57,773 bases of DNA from Moraxella sp. (lineage in GTDB: Bacteria > Pseudomonadota > Gammaproteobacteria > Pseudomonadales > Moraxellaceae). Below the pieces are notes generated by a model that saw only the letters and a program-made list of their open reading frames with translations, did not search any database and was not told where the DNA came from. Shown one piece after another: positions 48,342-57,247 of the stretch. The position numbers were made by a program, and so were the translations under genes. The stretch is from the NCBI GenBank assembly GCA_030528385.1, contig JAUMYZ010000014.1, forward strand, positions 1 to 57,773, read 5' to 3'. Position 1 is the first letter of the stretch; every line of letters begins with the position of its first letter.

Positions 48342-50615
48342 ATGACACATATTGATAACATTAAAGTAAAAAAACGCAACGGCACTTTTGAGCCAATCAA
48401 TCTGGACAAAATTCACAAAGTCATCACTTGGGCGGCAAAAGACTTGCATAATGTGTCGGTTTCACAAGTAGAGCTGCGCTCACACATTCAGTTTTATGAT
48501 GGCATTGCCACCCGCGACATTCACGAAACCATCATCAAAGCAGCCGCCGATTTGATTTCTGCCCAAACGCCCGACTATCAGTACCTAGCAGCGCGTTTGG
48601 CAATTTTTCATGTGCGCAAAATTGCTTATGGCGAGTTTGAGCCACCACACTTATACGACCATGTCAAAAAACTGACTCAAGCGGGCAAATACGACAAACA
48701 CATTTTAGCAGATTATGACGCAGAAGAATTTGCCCAGCTCAATGACCACATTGACCACAATCGCGACATGAATCTGGCTTATGCCGCTGTTGAACAGATG
48801 ATGGGCAAATATTTGGTGCAAGACCGCGTCAGCAAGCAACTTTTTGAAAGCCCACAGTTTTTGTATATGCTGGTTGGTATGTGTTTGTTTGCCAGCTATG
48901 ACAAAGCGGTGCGTCTTGATTATGTCAAGCGCTTTTATGACGCCACCAGCAATTTTTATATTTCGTTGCCCACGCCCATCATGTCAGGGGTGCGCACCCC
49001 CACCCGCCAATTCAGCTCTTGCGTGCTGATTGAGTGTGGCGACAGTTTGGACAGCATCAACGCCACAACGTCAGCGATTGTGCGTTATGTTTCCCAGCGC
49101 GCCGGCATTGGCATTAACGCTGGCGCCATTCGCGCACTCGGCAGCCCCATTCGTGGCGGTGAAGCCCAGCACACAGGGTGCATTCCTTTTTTTAAGATGT
49201 TTCAAGCGGCGGTAAAATCTTGCTCCCAAGGCGGCGTGCGCGGCGGCGCGGCAACCTTGTTTTATCCTTTGTGGCACTTAGAAGTTGAAAGTTTGCTGGT
49301 GCTTAAAAATAACCGCGGCGTTGAAGACAACCGCGTGCGCCATATGGATTATGGGGTGCAAATCAACAAAACCCTATACACCCGCCTGATTAAGAACGCA
49401 GACATCACCCTTTTTAGTCCTTCAGACGTGCCGGGTTTGTACGAAGCCTTTTTTGTCAATCAAGAAGAGTTTGAGCGCTTGTACACCAAATACGAACAAG
49501 ACGACAGCATTCGCAAACAAAAAGTCTCTGCCCGTGATTTGTTTAGTGCCATGCTCCAAGAACGTGCCAGCACAGGACGCATTTATATCCAAAATGTGGA
49601 CCATTGCAACACGCACAGTCCCTTTGACCCAAGCGTTGCACCCATTCGCCAGTCAAATTTGTGCATGGAGATTGCCCTGCCCACCGCCCCACTGACCAAC
49701 ATCAATGATGAAAACGGCGAAATTGCTCTTTGTACATTGTCTGCAGTTAACTTAGGCAAAATCAATCACTTAGAAGACATCAAAGAGCCTGCTGAGTTGA
49801 TTGTTAGGGCGCTTGATGCGCTGCTTGATTATCAAGACTATCCAGTGGCTGCCGCCCAAAAGGGCAGTATCAACCGTCGTACGCTGGGCGTGGGCGTGAT
49901 TAACTACGCGTATTATCTTGCCAAAAATGGCACGCGTTATTCAGACAATGCCGCCATTGGGCTGACCCACCGCACCTTTGAAGCCTTGCAATATTATTTG
50001 TTGCAGGCGTCCAACAAACTTGCCCAAGAAAAAGGCAAATGCCCTTGGTTTGACCAAACCACTTACAACCAAGGCATTTTGCCGATTGACACCTACAAAA
50101 AGGACTTAGACAAGATTTGCCTTGAACCTTTGCATTTGGACTGGGAAAGTCTGCGCGCCAACATCAAGCAATACGGGCTGCGCAACTCAACCGTGTCGGC
50201 GCTGATGCCATCAGAAACCAGCTCACAAATTGCCAACGCCACCAACGGCATTGAGCCGCCTAGGGGGTTGGTGTCTGTTAAAGCGTCCAAAGACGGCATT
50301 TTAAAACAAGTTGTGCCAGAGATTGAGAAACTGGCGGGTCAGTATGAGCTGCTTTGGCAAATTGGCGACAATGACAGCTATTTGCGTTTGGTGGGCGTCA
50401 TGCAAAAATTTATTGACCAAAGCATTTCTGCCAACACCAACTACGACCCAGCAAAATTTGAAGGCGCAAAAGTGCCCATGAAAATTTTGATTCAAGATTT
50501 GCTCAATGCCTACAAATACGGCGTCAAAACCTTATATTATCACAACACCAGAGATGGTGCTGACGATTCCCAAGATGACGTGGACGGCTGTGAAGGCGGC
50601 GCCTGCAAACTCTAA
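48342..50615 (+). CDS. nrdA: Class Ia ribonucleotide reductase, alpha subunit
   Basis: NrdA reduces ribonucleoside diphosphates to deoxy forms and needs the NrdB radical subunit. The 757 residues (E. coli 761) start with an ATP-cone (VKKRNGTFEPINLDKIHKV), and carry the active-site stretch TRQFSSCVLIECGDSLDS with the first redox Cys, SNLCMEIALPT with the radical Cys and ALCTLSAVNLG with the second. The C-terminal redox tail CEGGACKL (C750 and C755) accepts electrons from glutaredoxin/thioredoxin. The ATG at 48342 has AAGG upstream; the longer frame would run through the NrdR boxes. No nrdB is adjacent; a terminator follows. Confidence 0.96.
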   Translation: MTHIDNIKVKKRNGTFEPINLDKIHKVITWAAKDLHNVSVSQVELRSHIQFYDGIATRDIHETIIKAAADLISAQTPDYQYLAARLAIFHVRKIAYGEFEPPHLYDHVKKLTQAGKYDKHILADYDAEEFAQLNDHIDHNRDMNLAYAAVEQMMGKYLVQDRVSKQLFESPQFLYMLVGMCLFASYDKAVRLDYVKRFYDATSNFYISLPTPIMSGVRTPTRQFSSCVLIECGDSLDSINATTSAIVRYVSQRAGIGINAGAIRALGSPIRGGEAQHTGCIPFFKMFQAAVKSCSQGGVRGGAATLFYPLWHLEVESLLVLKNNRGVEDNRVRHMDYGVQINKTLYTRLIKNADITLFSPSDVPGLYEAFFVNQEEFERLYTKYEQDDSIRKQKVSARDLFSAMLQERASTGRIYIQNVDHCNTHSPFDPSVAPIRQSNLCMEIALPTAPLTNINDENGEIALCTLSAVNLGKINHLEDIKEPAELIVRALDALLDYQDYPVAAAQKGSINRRTLGVGVINYAYYLAKNGTRYSDNAAIGLTHRTFEALQYYLLQASNKLAQEKGKCPWFDQTTYNQGILPIDTYKKDLDKICLEPLHLDWESLRANIKQYGLRNSTVSALMPSETSSQIANATNGIEPPRGLVSVKASKDGILKQVVPEIEKLAGQYELLWQIGDNDSYLRLVGVMQKFIDQSISANTNYDPAKFEGAKVPMKILIQDLLNAYKYGVKTLYYHNTRDGADDSQDDVDGCEGGACKL

Positions 50616-50630
50616 ACCCCACCAACACAA

Positions 50631-50654
50631 AATCCCCGTTATGGGGGATTTTTA
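50631..50654 (+). terminator. Terminator of nrdA
   Basis: AATCCCC (50631-50637) pairs with GGGGATT (50644-50650), followed by TTTTA. It isolates nrdA from the convergent thioesterase gene. Confidence 0.8.
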
Positions 50655-50690
50655 TGGACAATAACAAGGTCGTATATAAATTTGACAACT

Positions 50691-51242
50691 TTATATACGT
50701 CCAACAGGAAAAGGTCGCAATTTGTCGGCATCTATCCACGCCTGCACCCAAGCGTCGGGCGGCATGGTTACATCTTGGTATCCTAGCGTGTCCATCACGT
50801 CTTTGGTGGCGATGGTTTTGCCAGTTTTGATGTTGGTAACTGCGGTGCGCAGCAGCGCCGTACAAGTACAAACATCCTTTACCCACATGCTTTGTTCAAT
50901 ATAAAACCAGCGCTCATCAATGGCGCTGACTTTGGTTTTCATCACCACCTTATCAAAAGCGCGAATGCGTTTGCGGTACTGAATGGTACTGCCAGCAACC
51001 ACCAACCCCCAGCGTTTTTGGAGCAGTTTTTTGCCCAAGCCCGTACGAATGGCAAAATCGGTGCGCCCAAGGTCAAACAACGTAAAAATGCGCCCATTAT
51101 TCATCTCCAAAAAATTATCAATATCGTTGATGTTGGCAGTAAAATAAAACTCGCCCACATCGGTTAGGTGTAATGTGTTGCCCTTTTTAAAACGCAAAGA
51201 ACTTTTTAAAATGGTTTTGGTTAAACGTAGAAATGGATACAT
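50691..51242 (-). CDS. THEM6-like acyl-CoA thioesterase
   Basis: The 183-residue hotdog-type protein resembles the THEM6/4HBT_2 family: an N-terminal basic helix MYPFLRLTKTILKSS, then LHLTDVGEFYFTANINDID and LVVAGSTIQYRKRIRAFDKV. Substrate is unknown. The open frame extends to 51344 but the ATG at 51242 matches family starts. It is convergent with nrdA. Confidence 0.8.
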   Translation of the reverse strand: MYPFLRLTKTILKSSLRFKKGNTLHLTDVGEFYFTANINDIDNFLEMNNGRIFTLFDLGRTDFAIRTGLGKKLLQKRWGLVVAGSTIQYRKRIRAFDKVVMKTKVSAIDERWFYIEQSMWVKDVCTCTALLRTAVTNIKTGKTIATKDVMDTLGYQDVTMPPDAWVQAWIDADKLRPFPVGRI

Positions 51243-51511
51243 GGCACTGTCTCTACAAAAATAAAAGGTATTATAACAAAATTTTGATGGGCATTGCTGC
51301 CAAGAAAAGCACGAGCAACCAAAGAAGCCTTGTTCGTTACTCAAAACATCGTCAGAATTGTTCTGCGCAACTTTGGCAACGATTGGTGGCTTTGGCGAGT
51401 GCCTGCATCAGCAAACACTCCACCAAAACAGCTTTTTAATTTGGTTTATGTGATTTTATACTTGCCATTTTATCGGTATATAATCAAGCCATTTAATAAG
51501 GGGCAACCATC

Positions 51512-51760
51512 ATGATAAAAAGTTTTAAATGTCGCGACACTCAAGCGTTGTTTGAAACGGGCAACCGTCGTGTGTTTTCTAACTTTTTATCGGTGGCTAA
51601 CGCAAACTCACCGTGCTTGATACAACCAATATCAACGATTTGCGCTCACCACCTGCCAATCGCTAAAAACGAAAGTCAGTACAGCATTTACATAAAGCTG
51701 CCCATGCCTAATCGCCGTCCTTTTTTGCCAGCTTTGCCCACACTCTTCACGCACGCTTAG
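51512..51760 (+). pseudogene. Decayed HigB-type toxin gene
   Basis: From the ATG at 51512 (ribosome site AAGGGG, 51498-51503) the frame reads MIKSFKCRDTQALFETGNRR, the typical N-terminus of HigB/RelE-type mRNA interferases. One base appears lost near 51600; in the next frame the sequence continues as RKLTVLDTTNINDLRSPPAN, the next part of HigB, and then stops. A third frame gives QYSIYIKLP. The catalytic C-terminus (DQWRICF-like) is missing. The frame then runs directly into MPNRRP, which resembles the start of HigA, but no HigA helix-turn-helix follows. So the toxin-antitoxin pair is inactive here. Confidence 0.7.
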
Positions 51761-51956
51761 TCTGCCATGTGGGTGGTGTAGGATTGGGCTATGTTGCCGA
51801 TGGCAGGTGGTGTTTGCTCACTTTGCAGCTGACCATTGCCAATAAATCCCCATATTGATGTCCAATTGGATTTGGCAGCAAACAAATAAACACCGCTCCA
51901 ACACCAGCCAAGGCAAAAATGCAGTGCAAATCCGTGCAAAGTGCCACATCGTGCTG
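51761..51956. other. Unassigned region beside the higB remnant
   Basis: A 75-codon minus-strand frame (51757-51984) overlaps the end of the glycosyltransferase gene, without a ribosome site or a family I recognise. The antitoxin that should be here is not visible. The segment is probably decayed coding DNA. Confidence 0.4.
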
Positions 51957-53165
51957 TTATGGTTTTTTGTTGGCTTTGACGCAAACCAAATTATCGCGCT
52001 TGTCTTTGTTGACCAATGTGCAGCTGGGCACCAAACTTTGGTAGATGGCTAGGGTGTTGGCGACCATCTGCTCAATGGTGTATTCGTGCGTTAGGGCGGG
52101 ACGCAACGGGTTTTGTAAATGAAACTTGATGACTTTGCACAAAGCAATGGCGGTTTCTTCTTTGACCAAACCTTGTGGGTACAGCGCACTTAAGATATCC
52201 GCAAAAGCACCTTTTGCCCAGCCAACCACAGGCGTGCCAAGATGAATGGCTTGTATGGCGGTCATGCCAATACTTTCAGGACGACTTGCCAGCGCCAATA
52301 CGATGTTGGCAGACGAGAGCCACTCTTTCATGTCGGGCGGTCTGCGACCAATGAACGTTACACGCTGCGCCAAGTCAAGCGCCACCAGCTTTTGGGTGAA
52401 TTCTTCTTGGGCAACGTCTTGGTCGCTTAGATTGAATTGTTCTTCTTCCATGATGACGGCATGAATGTCGTCAAATTTTTTTTGTAAATTGCCCAAAATG
52501 TCAATCAACCAATCTTGTCCGTATTCGGCGCCAATAGGCGTGGGGAAAACCAGCCATTTTTTGTGTTCAAGCTCTGGATACTGAGCAAAGACGCTGTTAA
52601 GCCAATGCACAGATGAATGATGGCGATAAGGATATTTGCGTGTGTCTACCCCACGACGCACACAGACGATTTGTGGCTTTTGTATGGGGCTTAAATAGTC
52701 ATGCTTTTCATCAAGTTTTTCTCTTAGGTATTTATCAATGCTTCTTGAAGCGCTGATGACGATGTCGGCATCAAACAACGCTTTGGCATAGGTGGTAAAT
52801 GGATAAAAACCATAAACGGTGGCGACGATTTTGGGTTTTTTGTCATTGGGCAATGGGTATAACGCCCAACGCAATATCCATGCAGGGGTGCGCGAATGAA
52901 TGTGAATGATGTCTGGTTCGTGTTTGGTGATAAGGTTTCTTAGTCTAAAGATGTGCCGAAGCGCCCACCACGATTTTTTGGGCATGGGCAAACGATAGTA
53001 CAAAGTGTCATCACGCAGCAGCCGCCCAACCAGCTCATCGTCATCGCTGGCACTGCCAATAACAATGGACTGGTGTCCAGCTTTCATCAAAGCGTGCGTG
53101 ATGGCATAAATGCCGCGTTCTGATTCGTCGTGTTTTAATGACGAAGACAAATGCATGACTTTCAT
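51957..53165 (-). CDS. GT4-type glycosyltransferase
   Basis: The 402-residue protein has the two-Rossmann GT-B layout: an N-terminal acceptor domain beginning MKVMHLSSSLKHDESERGIY with ISASRSIDKYL, and a C-terminal nucleotide-sugar domain with GRRPPDMKEWLSSANIVLAL and RPESIGMTAIQAIHLGTPVV, where the second part contains the retaining-enzyme E-x7-E-like patch. The sugar and acceptor are unknown; LPS-core or glycan synthesis is a guess. It follows bcp by six bases on the same strand. Confidence 0.85.
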   Translation of the reverse strand: MKVMHLSSSLKHDESERGIYAITHALMKAGHQSIVIGSASDDDELVGRLLRDDTLYYRLPMPKKSWWALRHIFRLRNLITKHEPDIIHIHSRTPAWILRWALYPLPNDKKPKIVATVYGFYPFTTYAKALFDADIVISASRSIDKYLREKLDEKHDYLSPIQKPQIVCVRRGVDTRKYPYRHHSSVHWLNSVFAQYPELEHKKWLVFPTPIGAEYGQDWLIDILGNLQKKFDDIHAVIMEEEQFNLSDQDVAQEEFTQKLVALDLAQRVTFIGRRPPDMKEWLSSANIVLALASRPESIGMTAIQAIHLGTPVVGWAKGAFADILSALYPQGLVKEETAIALCKVIKFHLQNPLRPALTHEYTIEQMVANTLAIYQSLVPSCTLVNKDKRDNLVCVKANKKP

Positions 53166-53171
53166 AAAGAT

Positions 53172-53648
53172 TTATAACATGGCAAGCAGCTGTTTGGCGT
53201 GGTCTTTGGCCTTGACATTGCGAAATGCGCCAATCATTTGGGCATTGCCATCAAACACGAAGGTTGAGCGCACCACCCCAAGATGGGTTTTTCCGTAAAG
53301 CATTTTTTCTTTGATGACGTCAAAATGTTGGCACAGCGCTTCATCGGTGTCGCTGATTAAGCCAATGCCCAATGCTTTTTTAGCGATGAAGTTTTGGTGC
53401 GACTTGATACCATCGCGCGAAACCCCGACCACTTGATAACCTTTTTGCAAAAATTCTGGCAACAACTGACTGAATTCTACAGCTTGTACAGAGCAGCCTT
53501 GGGTGTTGTCCTTAGGATAAAAGTACAAAATCAAACCCAGCTGCGCATCTTTGATGAGTTGCAATAAGCTAATGCTGCTGGACGCGTCTGCAGACACAAG
53601 TTGCACCGCAAAATCTGGCAAAGTGATGGTTTCGTGAGTGTTTTGCAT
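53172..53648 (-). CDS. bcp: Bcp/PrxQ-type peroxiredoxin
   Basis: This 158-residue thiol peroxidase reduces hydroperoxides. The peroxidatic Cys is C52 in PKDNTQGCSVQA. The resolving Cys five residues later in E. coli Bcp is replaced (sequence GCSVQAVEF). C106 in TDEALCQHF, in the region used by PrxQ of Xylella, could resolve instead. I start at MQNTHETITLPDF, base 53648; a longer frame to 53690 adds a hydrophobic stretch without support. It is six bases ahead of a glycosyltransferase gene. Confidence 0.9.
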   Translation of the reverse strand: MQNTHETITLPDFAVQLVSADASSSISLLQLIKDAQLGLILYFYPKDNTQGCSVQAVEFSQLLPEFLQKGYQVVGVSRDGIKSHQNFIAKKALGIGLISDTDEALCQHFDVIKEKMLYGKTHLGVVRSTFVFDGNAQMIGAFRNVKAKDHAKQLLAML

Positions 53649-53818
53649 AATCGTTTCCCAAAATAAAACCATTTTACTTAAAAAAAACAATTATCTCAAA
53701 TCACAAAAAAGCAAACGCCTACCTAAAAAGGCAAATAAATGCAAATTGTCAAAGATATTGCTTTACAGTAAAATAACCAATTTTATTTTGTTTCATTGGG
53801 TAACAATTTGGGTGTTTT

Positions 53819-55129
53819 ATGTCTTTATTTTCTTATTTAAAAGTAACAGAGCGCGGCTCGTCGGTGCGCCAAGAAGTGATTGCAGGTTTGACCACGTTTT
53901 TGGCGATGGTTTATTCGGTCATTGTTGTGCCAAGCATGCTGTCGCAGGCAGGGTTTGATGCCCAGTCGGTATTTGTGGCGACTTGTTTGGTGGCAGGATT
54001 GGGATCAATTTTGATTGGTTTGTGGGCAAATGTGCCGATGGCGATTGGCTGCGCCATCAGTTTGACGGCGTTTACTGCTTTTAGTTTGGTCGGACAAAAT
54101 GTCAGCGTGCCTGTGGCGCTGGGGGCGATATTTTTGATGGGAGTGGCGTTTACCCTGATTTCTGTTACTGGCATTCGCGCGTGGATATTAAAAAACTTGC
54201 CAAGCTCCATTGCGCACGGGGCAGGCATTGGTATTGGACTGTTTTTGCTACTGATTGCCGCCAACAGCGTGGGCTTGGTGGTCAAAAATGACGCAGGATT
54301 GCCCGTTAAGATGGGTGAATTTACTTCCTTTGGTGTGGTGATGTCGCTGATTGGTTTGGTGCTGATTATCGGGCTTGAAAAACGCCAAGTCAAAGGCAGT
54401 ATTTTGTGGGTGATTATTGGCATTACCTTGGTTGGCTTGTTGTTTGACCCAACGGTGAAATTTTCGGGGTCAATTTTTAAATTGCCCACCCTTGGCGAAA
54501 ATTCACAGTTATTTGCCCTAGACATCATAGGCGCACTAAATGCGGTGGTGCTTCCTGCAGTGTTTGCTTTGGTGATGACGGCAGTGTTTGACGCCACAGG
54601 CACCATTCGGGCGGTGGCTTCACAAGCCGAACTGATTGATAAAGACGGACAAATCATCAATGGTGGCAAAGCGCTGACCGCCGACTCTTTGTCCAGCATT
54701 TTGTCGGGGCTCTTTGGCACAGCGCCAGCGGCGGTGTATATTGAATCGGCGGCAGGCACAGCGGTTGGCGGCAAAACTGGGTTGACGGCCATTGTGGTGG
54801 GTGTGCTGTTTTTGTTGATGTTGTTTTTTGCGCCATTGGCATTTTTAGTGCCAAGCTACGCCACCGCGCCAGCGCTGATGTATGTGGGTCTTTTGATGCT
54901 TGGCAATGTCTCAAAACTGGATTTTGCCGATTTTGTTGGGGCAATGAGTGGGCTGGTGTGCGCGGTGTTTATCGTGCTGACCGCCAACATTGTTACTGGT
55001 ATCATGCTGGGCTTTGGGGCATTGGTGGTCGGTCGCTTGGTGGCAGGCGAACACACAAAACTCAATATAGGCACGGTGGTGATTGCACTGGTGTTGGTGC
55101 TGTTTTATGCGCTAGGCTATGCCATTTAG
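53819..55129 (+). CDS. NCS2/AzgA-type purine permease
   Basis: The 436-residue membrane protein has about 12-14 helices and the AzgA/PbuG motifs: the N-terminal [25 protein letters not shown], the substrate-site [21 protein letters not shown] and [26 protein letters not shown]. Members import adenine, guanine or hypoxanthine with protons. It fits with hpt for purine salvage. The stop overlaps the stop of convergent queC by four bases. Substrate not determined by sequence. Confidence 0.92.
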   Translation: MSLFSYLKVTERGSSVRQEVIAGLTTFLAMVYSVIVVPSMLSQAGFDAQSVFVATCLVAGLGSILIGLWANVPMAIGCAISLTAFTAFSLVGQNVSVPVALGAIFLMGVAFTLISVTGIRAWILKNLPSSIAHGAGIGIGLFLLLIAANSVGLVVKNDAGLPVKMGEFTSFGVVMSLIGLVLIIGLEKRQVKGSILWVIIGITLVGLLFDPTVKFSGSIFKLPTLGENSQLFALDIIGALNAVVLPAVFALVMTAVFDATGTIRAVASQAELIDKDGQIINGGKALTADSLSSILSGLFGTAPAAVYIESAAGTAVGGKTGLTAIVVGVLFLLMLFFAPLAFLVPSYATAPALMYVGLLMLGNVSKLDFADFVGAMSGLVCAVFIVLTANIVTGIMLGFGALVVGRLVAGEHTKLNIGTVVIALVLVLFYALGYAI

Positions 55130-55869
55130 TTGTCTAACTTGCTGTGGGGTTGGTAGCGGGTTGGGTCGTCAATGTTGGCTTGTATAAAACCTTGTCGGCG
55201 CAAAACGCAGCTGTCGCACACGCCGCACGCTCTGCCCAGCGCGTCGGCTTGATAACAAGAGACCGTTTGGGCATAATCCACCCCAAGCGCCAGACCAAGC
55301 TGCAAGGTTTGTGATTTAGAAAGGTGTTGTAATGGCGCAACAACAAAGAGCTTATTGCCCTGCCGCCCTGCCACAGTGGCAAGATTTGCCATCTTCTCAA
55401 AGGCATGTATGTAGTCGGCGCGGCAGTCTGGATAGCCAGAATAATCCACCGAACTGACACCAATGACGATATAATTTGCCCCAAAAACTTCAGCAACCGC
55501 CAACGCATAAGACAAAAAAATGGTGTTACGCGCTGGCACATAGGTGGCAGGAACGCTTTGATTATTGGCATCATAGTTGGGCACATCAATGTTTACATCA
55601 GTCAGCGCTGAGCCGCCAAGCTGAGCGATGTCAATGTCAATAATACGGTGATGCACACCAAGCGTGATGGCGATATTTTGTGAAGCGTGAAGCTCACTGT
55701 GATGGCGTTGCCCATAACGAAAGCTGATGGCGATAACGTCAGTAAATTGTGATTTTGCCCAGTACAAACAGGTGGTAGAATCAAGTCCGCCTGACAAGAG
55801 CACAACGGCGCGCTGCTGCTGATAAACGGTGTTTGGTTCAATAAGTGGAGTGAGAAAATCGCTAAGCAT
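55126..55869 (-). CDS. queC: 7-cyano-7-deazaguanine synthase
   Basis: QueC makes preQ0, the precursor of queuosine in tRNA, from CDG, ammonia and ATP. The 247 residues carry the PP-loop [17 protein letters not shown] (about 22-38) and the Zn-binding Cys cluster [11 protein letters not shown] near the C-terminus. An N-terminal stretch of about 20 residues precedes the core. Other queuosine genes are not in the window. It overlaps the permease stop by four bases. Confidence 0.94.
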   Translation of the reverse strand: MLSDFLTPLIEPNTVYQQQRAVVLLSGGLDSTTCLYWAKSQFTDVIAISFRYGQRHHSELHASQNIAITLGVHHRIIDIDIAQLGGSALTDVNIDVPNYDANNQSVPATYVPARNTIFLSYALAVAEVFGANYIVIGVSSVDYSGYPDCRADYIHAFEKMANLATVAGRQGNKLFVVAPLQHLSKSQTLQLGLALGVDYAQTVSCYQADALGRACGVCDSCVLRRQGFIQANIDDPTRYQPHSKLDN

Positions 55870-56006
55870 ATCAAGTTGCGCTCAAACAAAACGCAAATTC
55901 TATCATGAAATCTTGGGTTTTACGAACAAATTGCTCAGTTTGCCAAGATTTTGATGGGGCATTATGTTACAATAACTGGCTATTTGGTGTGAATTTTGGT
56001 AGAAAC

Positions 56007-56642
56007 GTGATTGATGTTACTGAAATTGTCAAAATCTTTTTGGCATTTATTGTGCTGATTAATCCATCTGGTGCATTGGGCTTGTTTTTGCAAGTAACCA
56101 AAGATTATGACGACAAAGAAAGCAAAAAAATCGCCCAAATCGCTTGTGTGGCGGTGTTTGTTGCCATTGCTGTCTTTGCGGTACTGGGCGAGCTTTTGTT
56201 AAAGGCTTTGGGCATTTCTCTTGGTTCATTTAGAGTGGCTGGGGGCATTTTATTGCTGTTAATTGCCATTGGCATGATGAGTGGTGGCAGCAATCCTGTC
56301 AAACCCAAAGGCAACGAAGTGGATGTACAAACGTCGTCGCTGACCGCTGTGGCGGTTGTGCCCATTGCCATTCCTATGATAATGGGCCCTGGCGGCATTT
56401 CAACGGTGATTATTTATTCAAGCCACGTACAGGGAATTGTGGGCATAGCGATTATCTTGGCAATAGGGTTAGTGATTAGTGTTTTTTGCTACGCATGCTT
56501 GATGGCAGCAGGCAAAATTAGCCGTTTTTTGGGAGAAACTGGGTTAAATATTCTAGGGCGCATCATGGGCATGCTTTTGGCGGCAGTGGCGGTTGAAGTA
56601 TTTATTGCAGGTCTAAAAATGATTTTTCCACAATTGGCATAA
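56007..56642 (+). CDS. MarC-family membrane protein
   Basis: The 211-residue protein has six hydrophobic segments and the UPF0056/MarC patterns FLAFIVLINPSGALGLFLQ near the start, GILLLLIAIGMMSGG, and VVPIAIPMIMGPGGISTVII near the middle. The true transport role of the family is not established. The open frame extends to 55905, but I chose the GTG at 56007, where homologues begin; a second GTG is at 55989. Confidence 0.75.
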   Translation: MIDVTEIVKIFLAFIVLINPSGALGLFLQVTKDYDDKESKKIAQIACVAVFVAIAVFAVLGELLLKALGISLGSFRVAGGILLLLIAIGMMSGGSNPVKPKGNEVDVQTSSLTAVAVVPIAIPMIMGPGGISTVIIYSSHVQGIVGIAIILAIGLVISVFCYACLMAAGKISRFLGETGLNILGRIMGMLLAAVAVEVFIAGLKMIFPQLA

Positions 56643-56663
56643 ATAAATAAAACCATAAGGCTT

Positions 56664-56691
56664 GCCAGACATTGTTATTTTTGTTATAATA
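56664..56691 (+). promoter_or_regulatory. ssrA promoter
   Basis: TTGCCA (56664-56669), a 16-bp spacer and TATAAT (56686-56691) place the first tmRNA base at about 56699-56700, which fits the observed 5' end. Confidence 0.8.
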
Positions 56692-56699
56692 AAAGAATG

Positions 56700-57056
56700 G
56701 GGATGTTCTGGCTTCGACGCTGGTAATGAAACTCAATGATGCATACCAAGAGCGTATGTCTCTTGTAAATCAACGTACAATTAAAATAGTCGCAAACGAC
56801 GAAACTTACGCACTAGCAGCCTAAGGGCTGCTTGGGTCGGCACAGATTGCCTTTGGTCTGGTTGCTCACCCCGATGCGAATGCACAAAGGATAGTCTGAC
56901 GTAGCGTTGCGATGCGTTGGGTGAACTCTTAGCAAATCGTCCAAGCCTACCTGACTGTCGGTTCGGTGCGGATTAAAGCCATAGACAGATTCTAAGTATG
57001 TAGAGTCATGGGCGTAGTGCTGGCGGACGCGGGTTCAACTCCCGCCATCTCCACCA
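56700..57056 (+). ncRNA. ssrA: tmRNA
   Basis: The 357-nt gene starts GGGGATG and ends CATCTCC-A-CCA, which form the acceptor stem. The T-loop GGTTCAACTCC is near the 3' end. The tag frame starts at 56792 and ends with TAA at 56822-56824, encoding ANDETYALAA, the tag of Acinetobacter and relatives. tmRNA rescues stalled ribosomes with SmpB, which is not in the window. The 3' end is a usual integrase attachment site. Confidence 0.97.
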
Positions 57057-57109
57057 CCTATCAAAATCACTAAAAATCATCAAATATTTTTAAGTGTCAT
57101 CAACCATCA

Positions 57110-57138
57110 AAAAAGCCTTGTAAATCAAGGCTTTTTTT
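57110..57138 (+). terminator. Terminator after ssrA
   Basis: AAAGCCTTG (57112-57120), loop TAAAT, CAAGGCTTT (57126-57134) and a T-run form a strong hairpin. It lies between the tmRNA 3' end and the integrase remnant. Confidence 0.85.
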
Positions 57139-57247
57139 ATTGTCTTATTGTATCTCATAAAGTCATCATGTATCATAGTAAATCAACGAACATCAAACGA
57201 TTTTACACACACAGCAACACACAGCCACACACGAGATACACACAACA

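Noticed and set aside
51294-51515. Small + strand frame before the higB remnant
   Set aside because: No ribosome site, unlike any family I know, and it runs into the higB start.
51757-51984. Minus-strand frame encoding 75 residues
   Set aside because: Overlaps the end of the glycosyltransferase gene and has no recognisable motif or ribosome site; probably decayed DNA.
53911-54792. 293-codon minus frame opposite the purine permease
   Set aside because: Antisense to a membrane transporter; composition (Pro, Thr, Ala, Met) reflects reverse complement of hydrophobic codons.
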